A stretch of 64,000 nucleotides of DNA from CAZMHL01 sp045605445. GTDB lineage: Bacteria; Bacillota; Clostridia; RGIG6154. Every line of letters starts with the position of its first letter. Positions within the stretch are counted from its first letter, which is position 1. Position numbers and translations under genes: made by a program. The DNA lies in contig JAZUPZ010000039.1 of assembly GCA_045605445.1 (NCBI GenBank), forward strand, positions 62,001-126,000, given 5' to 3'. This document shows, piece by piece, positions 58,601 to 64,000 of this stretch. Below the pieces are notes generated by a model that worked only from the letters and a program-made list of their open reading frames with translations, did not search any database and was not told the DNA's origin.

Positions 58601-61140
58601 TGACCGAAGTGATATGCTCTGAGTCCCTGATAAGCATTTGAGTTAGGTGTATATGTTGCACCTGTTACAACTGCATTAGCATCCCAGTCGTAAAGTACCT
58701 GAATGTTGTTCATATATCCGTCACTGTCTTCAGCATAAACGAGAATATCACCAACGCCAAGTAAAGCAACGGCATCACCAATCTTCAAATTGGTTGAAGA
58801 TGACCATTTTGTAGCAGAATTCAATGTTTCGTTTTCAGTAGGAAGAATTACAGATTTTGATTTTGCATCTGTATCCATAAGACAAATCTTACGTCCAACA
58901 TCTTCTTCTCCGTCTTTATTTTTATATACAGTATAAACTATCTTTTCAAGATAATGAGGTACTGCATATTCGTCGATAGCTCCTGCAGAGCTACCTGAAG
59001 ATTCCTGAAGTACGAATGCAATCGGAACTACTGAAACGTTACCCATTGTATAAACATCGTATTTCTTTTCTGATTCATCAACAAGTGATTTTGCATTGGA
59101 TTCAAAAGAATCATAAGCGGTAGGATCAGTCGGAATATAGAATACTGTTGATTTTGAAGATGAATAAGCAAATTTTATGTTAGCGCTGCCTTTTGTTGCC
59201 ATATAACCAGACTTAAGGTACAATGCGCTGTCACTTAATGTATGTCTTATAGTAAGTGTCTCTTCAGGATCTTCTTCAGCACCGAGTCTCTGTGTGTCGA
59301 TATAATCAATTTCATTTTTATCATTTACAGAGTATGAAATAACCTGCTGTTTAATTGAATTACCTGCGTCGAACAATGAAAGATGGGATGCATCTGTGAA
59401 CAAAGTAAATGATTTTACTTTTTCACCGTCAAGAGTAATAGTTTCTGCAAGACGGAAAACAGAAGTTTCATCGTCTTTTGATTTTACAAGTAATACATCG
59501 ATATTTCTGCTAAGGCTTGATCTTCCTGATCTGTCCATAGAAACGAGATAAGCAATGGATTTGCCTGATGTTGAAGAAACTTTTTCAACATATGCAACGT
59601 TGCCGAATACGTCGAAGTATACAGTAACCTGTTCTCCAAGGAGAAGATTTGTCATATCTACACGTTCGCCAACATCATAGTCTTTTGTTCCGATAGTAAC
59701 TTTTCTTTCACCAGCATCTTTTGCTGAAATAATCTGATTTCCTGATTCTGTTGAAACTTTCATTTTTGTTACTCTTCTGTCGGCACTCTGTGCAACAGAA
59801 AGAACATAACCCGGTTTCAAATCAGAAAGTTCAAGTTTCTTTCCGTTTTCATCTGTAATTGAATAATAGAAAGTATTTGTAGAATGATTAAGATCAACAT
59901 TAAGAGTTGTATCATCAATATCATAGATATACTTATTTTCAACGTTTACAGAATCAACAACTGTTGTGTTGTATTCATAAATGAATGCAACATCATATTC
60001 GTTTGTTCCACCGTTGTTAAGGAACACGATTTCACCATTTTTTACAAGGAACCATTCTTTGTAAATTACAGGAGAATCGTAAGCTTTATCGTTGAACAAT
60101 ACAGAAGTTGAAGGAGTGATGGTTATTGTGTCGATATTATCGTTTTCATCCCAGTAAGAGATAATTACGTTTGAACCGGACTTTCTAACTTCACTGATAT
60201 CTTCAGCTGCAAGAGTGAAAATTTCATTCTTTTTGCCGATTGTACCAACATAAACAAGTTCTTTTCTACCATCTTCTTCGGTATAAAAAGCTTTTACATT
60301 GTATCCAAGATAATCGTATACAGCTTCATCTGTGTTAACATTGTAATAAAGCTGATTGCCAATTCTTGCTGTTCCGCGTTCTGCAGAAACACCAGGAATA
60401 ATAGATGCAACATCATTTGCTGTCAAAATTCCTTCTACCTGGTAAATACCATGTTTTTCAGATAAAACAGATTTGTTTTCATTTATTTCCCAGAAGGTTT
60501 CACCTGTTGTTGTAGAAGTTGAAGCAACTTCGAACAAAGGTGCAACGAATGCATTATAAAGAAGCTGGCAAGCAGTTTCATATGTCATAATACCATCGTT
60601 GTTTGCAGAGTCAAGGCTATCATACAAATCAAGGTTTGAAGCAAGAACTCTGTATGATGCAGGATATTCACCTGTATGCATAGCATATTCTTTGTATCCT
60701 AATGCATTTATAACAACAGCCAAACCTTCATCAAATGTGATATAGTCATCAGGTTTGAAAGTTAAATCATACTCATCATATGTAAGAACATTGAGAGCTG
60801 CTGCCAAAAGGATTGTTTTATAATACTTATGAGAACTGTCAACGTCAGTATATCTTAATTCATAAGTATCAGAAACATCAATGTCATTGTATCTGCAAAG
60901 TCTCATTGCATATTCAACGAACTCTGCTCTTGTGATACTTTCACTCATGCTTGCCGGGAATTCGTCCCCTTCTTTGAAAACGCCGAGTTTAACAAGAAGA
61001 TGTACAATGTCAAACTGCGGATCTTCAACATCCACAATATCTGCTACAGTAAGGGCAGCTGAAACTGAACCTACCATAGTAGTGAAAATCATGGAAAAAA
61101 CGAGCATAAGCGATATTAAACACTTAATTGTCTTGTTCAT
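55594..61140 (-). CDS. Large S-layer-type protein with SLH domains and InlB-like repeats
   Basis: A secreted 1848-residue surface protein. A signal peptide (about 1-28) is followed by SLH-type repeats (about 33-150, SITRAEFVEYAMRLC and YKTILLAAALNVLTYDEY) that bind pyruvylated wall polymer. A long region (about 190-950) has no clear family. Three InlB/Flg_new-type repeats (about 960-1177, each with GYxFxGWxDG and YTMPATDVTF-like ends) precede a DNRLRE/CBM96-like domain (about 1180-1390), four more repeats (about 1397-1670), and a second similar beta domain to the end. This is a scaffold or adhesin-like layout. It lies between the BNR genes and the stalk-domain protein on one strand. Confidence 0.85.
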   Translation of the reverse strand: MNKTIKCLISLMLVFSMIFTTMVGSVSAALTVADIVDVEDPQFDIVHLLVKLGVFKEGDEFPASMSESITRAEFVEYAMRLCRYNDIDVSDTYELRYTDVDSSHKYYKTILLAAALNVLTYDEYDLTFKPDDYITFDEGLAVVINALGYKEYAMHTGEYPASYRVLASNLDLYDSLDSANNDGIMTYETACQLLYNAFVAPLFEVASTSTTTGETFWEINENKSVLSEKHGIYQVEGILTANDVASIIPGVSAERGTARIGNQLYYNVNTDEAVYDYLGYNVKAFYTEEDGRKELVYVGTIGKKNEIFTLAAEDISEVRKSGSNVIISYWDENDNIDTITITPSTSVLFNDKAYDSPVIYKEWFLVKNGEIVFLNNGGTNEYDVAFIYEYNTTVVDSVNVENKYIYDIDDTTLNVDLNHSTNTFYYSITDENGKKLELSDLKPGYVLSVAQSADRRVTKMKVSTESGNQIISAKDAGERKVTIGTKDYDVGERVDMTNLLLGEQVTVYFDVFGNVAYVEKVSSTSGKSIAYLVSMDRSGRSSLSRNIDVLLVKSKDDETSVFRLAETITLDGEKVKSFTLFTDASHLSLFDAGNSIKQQVISYSVNDKNEIDYIDTQRLGAEEDPEETLTIRHTLSDSALYLKSGYMATKGSANIKFAYSSSKSTVFYIPTDPTAYDSFESNAKSLVDESEKKYDVYTMGNVSVVPIAFVLQESSGSSAGAIDEYAVPHYLEKIVYTVYKNKDGEEDVGRKICLMDTDAKSKSVILPTENETLNSATKWSSSTNLKIGDAVALLGVGDILVYAEDSDGYMNNIQVLYDWDANAVVTGATYTPNSNAYQGLRAYHFGQVYHKESGYYSISPNTSVLTDTDLTNDSTLQIKPFPLSESATVNIFNVENGKLTYKAGTKKDVIDYKTYGDEATLSFVNARYASPQKKLFFKNHTGVGSSTDANYGKYPAYFVESETVTSVKATLRADAGQTITIPGDCGMNISGYKFMGWNDGMNTYVAGSSYTMPEATVIFYPVWSVANNTTFTAGVHAGATTGEAPSLGKFVEGETFTLPANTFNIMGYKFVGWNDGTSTYAVGDTYTMPATDVTFEAQWVTAFTATFVGGTGTSGTAPTYIGGLEGDVITLPANTFAKTALIGSYTFTGWSADGGVTVYQPGDRFTMPASNVQFTAQWDFSGISEQPISTMNSAYVILDNDTADGGTGRGNPTDYRIYYNSSQRADLQGGARSNQWYDAWYLLGIDLGEIPAVSKVTLKLPAYRTKFGPLTLYKVTNGWDGATSFGGATLTNGLNEISGSSITMPTLVQIGSQSLASKTSEYTVEFDVTSYINELKNNGATKALFAMQYALTTNHSDSVKGASNAYQSMGCFYTPFEATESKRPSLVVTSGVPVSVNFDGNGAESGSVSAINTIPGTEVTLPANGFVKEGYEFLGWSADGNEPVLTNPYTVPDTATTLKAVWKPMIKFTFESGRADATTNAGAQTVYYGTTGNRLELPACMFNVSGCVFSGWKEGTTTYTVGTPITFDSNKTFTATWIEAKAATFDTGVAPISALPGEDITLPAMTGKVKGKIFDGWHDGTAKYQPGDDYEMPANGVTFTSVWVDGVAIDFTYATKSDFETVALNDKIILPNTSDKTGYTFEGWTADNGTTILPAGSEYTVATTGVTLKAVYTKDLEFTQWYFRDPDGKVKNGTATLGRSNGSYFYTTLDISGVDCQMLKANFGFMSAFHNAGSCTLRIKPVTGDYSTVFAGIAAGQTSSAAVDISALTVGSDIATQSISSSREYKYRQYSANLAPYIAEQKTAGKTSVQLAFTITGGTSHNDLIRNKTVDGKLAFVKIYVIADASAL

Positions 61141-61219
61141 AGATTTTCTCCTTTTTGAAATTTATTTTTTATCATACTATTTGTACCTTTATAATTGAAA
61201 TTACAACTTAAACAATAAA

Positions 61220-62749
61220 TTATTTTTCAATTTTTGAAATAACAGTAACTGATGGAGCAAATTCTGAATCTGCACTATATACATAGAAGCAAGGCATCTG
61301 TCTTACTGCTTCATCAGGGATGAACTCTATCTTAACTGCAACTTTATCGTCAAGCTGTGTCAAACATTCACGAACGTCTAGTCTGATCTGACCGTATTCT
61401 GACGATGCTGTAACCTTTGTTGAAGAGAACGGTGTAGAGTCAGCGTTCGGAAGAACATTTGCATAAAGTTTATCATCTCTTACAAGGTAAACGTTAATAG
61501 TTCCGTTCACTGTAGCTCTTCCTGTAATTGTAAGGAATGCATTTGAAAGATTTCCTTCATACTTTTCAACATCTGTAATATAGTACATATTTGAAGTTCT
61601 GAATCCTTCAAGTGTTCCAAATGTATTGAGTTCTTTACCAGCATTATGCTTATTAAGAGCTGAAGAATAGATAGAACCACTTGTTGTAAGAAGTGTTCTT
61701 AATGTTGAAGGAACGTAATCATAAACATTGGTTGTGTACTGTTTCATACCATCAAATGACAATTCTCCGGGAGGAGTTGTAATTTCAAAGTATGCTTTTG
61801 TATGGAAATCCTTAATACGGGAGCTGTCAGTAGTTGCATTACCACCTGAAATGTTAGTCATTCTGAAGTAAACTGTATCAACTCCTGCTTTATGTTTGCT
61901 TGCAATAAATTCAGTTACATCAATAGGAGCAGGATAAAATCCGGCACTTACACCTGAAGATGTAGCGCTGTATGATTTGCTTGCAACCAAAGTACCGTTT
62001 GGAACTTTTTCTGTTTTAAATTCAACGCCTTCAGAAGTAACGTCAGCAAATGCATTATATTCTTCTTCTGTAATTTCATAAATAGCAATGTTTGCAGCTG
62101 TGTTGAATTTAACGTTACTGAAATAGAAATTTGCTGCTGAAACGCCTTCTATAGCTGAAATATCTATTTTTCCGTAGTAATCAGCTCTCGGGTAGTTTCT
62201 GAAAAGATTTCTCTGACCGGTAGGATTTCTTCTTGCTGTACCTGTTTCTGCACCACTTGAAGCGGTAGAGAAATAGATTGAATCAGCAAGGTTGATCTTA
62301 GTGGTTTTTGGTTTTCTTACCATTGTTACTACATTTTCTTCTTCATCATATGTAGCTGTAATGTTAAGAGAATCGGCAACCAAATCGATAGGAACGAAAA
62401 TTTCGCCATTGAGCAAGTAAGGTGCTACCTTAAGCTCTTTCATTTCTGTTCCGACTTTAGCAACCGGTTCACCAACCTGCATAACGATTTTAACGTTATC
62501 CTGGGTTGTAATGATAATAGTGTAGTCTTCTTCATCAACTACAACTTTTGACCTGAACAGCTCATAAATCTGCTGCATAGGTACACACACTGTTCCGTTT
62601 ACCAGAACAGGGTCTGTTGCAAAAGACAATTCAATGCCCTCAATGATAACTCTTGTATAGTTACTGCTTGCATAAGCGGTGAACACACAAGTTGAGAAAA
62701 GCATTACCAATGTCAAAGCAACAGCAAGTAATTTTTTCATTTTTTTCAT
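61220..62749 (-). CDS. Secreted stalk-domain protein with CBM96/DNRLRE-like regions
   Basis: A secreted 509-residue protein. Signal peptide about 1-28, then a Cu-amine-oxidase-N (stalk) domain (about 32-146, GTVCVPMQQIYELFRSKVVV and GEIFVPIDLVADSLNITATY), here at the N-terminus, the reverse of the BNR proteins. The rest is beta-rich: about 152-330 (SIYFSTASSGAETG, then DYYGKIDISAIEGVS) resembles the DNRLRE/CBM96-like domains of the SLH protein next door, and a second such region follows to the end. No catalytic residues are recognised. Start at 62749 behind GGGGGAG. It is separated from the sugar-permease genes by a strong hairpin. Confidence 0.75.
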   Translation of the reverse strand: MKKMKKLLAVALTLVMLFSTCVFTAYASSNYTRVIIEGIELSFATDPVLVNGTVCVPMQQIYELFRSKVVVDEEDYTIIITTQDNVKIVMQVGEPVAKVGTEMKELKVAPYLLNGEIFVPIDLVADSLNITATYDEEENVVTMVRKPKTTKINLADSIYFSTASSGAETGTARRNPTGQRNLFRNYPRADYYGKIDISAIEGVSAANFYFSNVKFNTAANIAIYEITEEEYNAFADVTSEGVEFKTEKVPNGTLVASKSYSATSSGVSAGFYPAPIDVTEFIASKHKAGVDTVYFRMTNISGGNATTDSSRIKDFHTKAYFEITTPPGELSFDGMKQYTTNVYDYVPSTLRTLLTTSGSIYSSALNKHNAGKELNTFGTLEGFRTSNMYYITDVEKYEGNLSNAFLTITGRATVNGTINVYLVRDDKLYANVLPNADSTPFSSTKVTASSEYGQIRLDVRECLTQLDDKVAVKIEFIPDEAVRQMPCFYVYSADSEFAPSVTVISKIEK

Positions 62750-62776
62750 TTGGTCTCCCCCTTTTATTTAAACCAC

Positions 62777-62812
62777 GATAAGGGCAAACGATTTTCGTCG
62801 TTTGTCCTTATC
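62777..62812 (-). other. Intercistronic hairpin between the permease and stalk-protein genes
   Basis: A 15-bp stem with one mismatch (62777-62791 with 62798-62812) and a 6-nt loop. No T tract follows on the minus strand, so it is more likely an mRNA stability or processing element or a leaky terminator that sets the ratio of transporter to surface protein. Confidence 0.65.
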
Positions 62813-62831
62813 AAGTTTATACAATAATAAA

Positions 62832-63683
62832 TTAACCTTTAACTGCACCTGCTGTCATACCCTTTACAAAGTATTTATTCAGGAATAAGTAAATAATAAT
62901 CATAGGAAGTGATGATATAACTGCACCAGCCATTACGAGGTTCCATGCAGCTGCGGCATCTGAGCTACCTGCGAGAGCTTTAAGTCCAACAGGAAGAGTT
63001 CTCTGATCCGGATTAGCCAAAGTAACAATCATAGGCATTAAGTAATCGTTCCAGGAGCTCTGGAATGAAAGGATACCGATTGTTGCCATAACCGGCTTAA
63101 GAAGCGGCAATATAACTCTGAAGAATATGCCAAGGAATGTACATCCGTCGATTTCTGCAGCTTCATCCATTTCCTTCGGAAGTGAGAAAATAAACGATCT
63201 TACAAGGAAGATGTTTGTAATAGATGATGCGAAGAAATGTTTGAATATAAGACCCCAAAGGGATGTGTTCAAATGTAAAGCTTTAAGAATCTGAAGTGTT
63301 GGGTACATTGATGAAGTACCAAGTGTTACGAACATCATACCGGTTTTGATTCCGAATATAACATTCTTACCCGGGAATTCAGCTCTTGCAAAAACGTAAC
63401 CATTTACTGCAGCAAAGAAAAGGCTCATTGTTACGTTAAAGAAGCAGTAGTAAACACTGTTCCATGTATATTTTGCAAAGTTAGCAACTGTCCAAGCCTG
63501 AATGTAGTTATCAAAAGACCATTCTGAAGGCCAGAAGCTCATTCCTGCGAGAATGTCCATATTGCTTTTGAATGAATTGACAAATTCAAAGATAACAGGG
63601 AAAATTACCAGGAACAATAATGCCAACAAAAATGCATACATCGGAATGACAGAAAGGTCAAATCTTTTTTTATTCTTACTCAT
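62832..63683 (-). CDS. Carbohydrate ABC transporter permease (MalG/LplC type)
   Basis: A 283-residue inner-membrane permease with six hydrophobic helices and the binding-protein-dependent transport EAA loop (EMDEAAEIDGCTFLGIFFRVILPL), which contacts the ATPase. The C-terminus YFVKGMTAGAVKG is typical of MalG-like subunits. With the partial upstream permease it forms the channel of a CUT1-type sugar importer, probably for oligosaccharides released outside the cell. Binding protein and ATPase genes are not within the window. The RBS (AAAGGA) is rather far from the ATG. Confidence 0.93.
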   Translation of the reverse strand: MSKNKKRFDLSVIPMYAFLLALLFLVIFPVIFEFVNSFKSNMDILAGMSFWPSEWSFDNYIQAWTVANFAKYTWNSVYYCFFNVTMSLFFAAVNGYVFARAEFPGKNVIFGIKTGMMFVTLGTSSMYPTLQILKALHLNTSLWGLIFKHFFASSITNIFLVRSFIFSLPKEMDEAAEIDGCTFLGIFFRVILPLLKPVMATIGILSFQSSWNDYLMPMIVTLANPDQRTLPVGLKALAGSSDAAAAWNLVMAGAVISSLPMIIIYLFLNKYFVKGMTAGAVKG

Positions 63684-63708
63684 TTTATGTAATATTCCTT
63701 TCTACAAA

Positions 63709-64000
63709 TTAATATACATCGTTTGCTTTTCTTGAAACTCTCAAGTAAAGAACTGTAACAGCTGCAACGATGAATGAAACGATAACGCCCATTGCAGACG
63801 CATAGCCATACTGAGGAATAGTTCCTGATGATTCAAAATACTGCTGATAAATATAAAGCATAACAACGTTTGTCTGGTTAGCAGGGCCACCATTTGTCAG
63901 AAGCATTACACTCTGATATGTTTTCAAACCGTTAACAATTGCAAGCATAAGTATAATTCTTATAGTAGGAGCAATCATAGGAACAGTAATTTTCAAGAAC
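63709..64000 (-). CDS. Carbohydrate ABC transporter permease (MalF/LplB type), C-terminal part
   Basis: The last ~97 residues of a second CUT1 sugar permease; the gene continues past the right edge. MKITVPMIAPTIRIILMLAIVNGLKTYQSVMLLTNGGPANQTNV is split here into the end of the EAA loop (KITVPMIAPTIRIIL) and the NGGPANQTNV motif typical of MalF/UgpA-like subunits, followed by the last transmembrane helix. It ends 25 bases before the MalG-type gene, its partner. Confidence 0.88.
   Translation of the reverse strand, partial: FLKITVPMIAPTIRIILMLAIVNGLKTYQSVMLLTNGGPANQTNVVMLYIYQQYFESSGTIPQYGYASAMGVIVSFIVAAVTVLYLRVSRKANDVY

Overview
The window is AT-rich, tightly packed DNA from an endospore-forming, anaerobic Firmicute, most likely a Clostridia-class fermenter. 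Three sporulation markers support this: SpoIIAA at the left edge, SpoIIM, and an uninterrupted sigma-K gene. Other support comes from a cytosolic [FeFe]-hydrogenase (HydCBA), a 2-oxoacid:ferredoxin oxidoreductase (IorAB), strong Shine-Dalgarno sites, sigma-A promoters with 17-bp spacers, a T-box leader and SLH-type surface proteins. No prophage, insertion sequence, CRISPR array or integrated element was recognised.

Layout. 1-23 kb is mostly minus-strand housekeeping: spoIIAA (cut by the edge); a methyltransferase / DUF2007-like / pgsA / valS operon; tRNA-Arg; spoIIM-xerD-dacF, recalling the Bacillus spoIIM-xerD-dacF-spoIIAA order; aspB; rplS-lepB-rbgA-rnhB-yraN-M19 dipeptidase; a small DUF6514-like gene with mutS2; trmK-nif3 followed by RNase P RNA; nahK-nagB for amino sugars; a Kef-type antiporter; and an HAD phosphatase/phosphomannomutase-like gene with a glycerol-1-phosphate dehydrogenase, divergent from a DeoR regulator. 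23.5-34 kb is energy and carbon metabolism: tRNA-Pro, hydCBA, the CoA ligase-iorA-iorB operon behind a T-box, and fucA-deoR. 34-37 kb has a PHP phosphoesterase, a DUF2974 alpha/beta hydrolase, tRNA-Asn and rnhA. 37-46.5 kb has sigK, DUF711, an ACT protein, rlmB and hom (minus), then murC, two M16 peptidase-like genes and lgt (plus). 46.5-64 kb is a surface/polysaccharide locus: an AraC regulator, three tandem paralogous secreted BNR/Asp-box proteins with C-terminal stalk domains, an 1848-residue SLH protein with InlB-like repeats, a 509-residue stalk-domain protein, and two sugar ABC permeases (the last cut by the right edge).

Most notable. The arylacetate-type CoA ligase-iorAB operon sits behind a complete T-box riboswitch whose specifier reads UAC (Tyr). 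T-boxes switch genes on when the cognate tRNA is uncharged, so this points to an assimilatory role: aryl acid to arylacetyl-CoA, then reductive carboxylation to the aryl-pyruvate, then an aromatic amino acid. IorAB is otherwise usually read as catabolic. Also notable are a XerD-like protein with three altered active-site positions at the spoIIM-dacF locus; sigK with its Shine-Dalgarno and start codon inside a 12-bp terminator-shaped hairpin; and the three propeller proteins, which share a strongly conserved C-terminal module and lie beside sugar transport genes.
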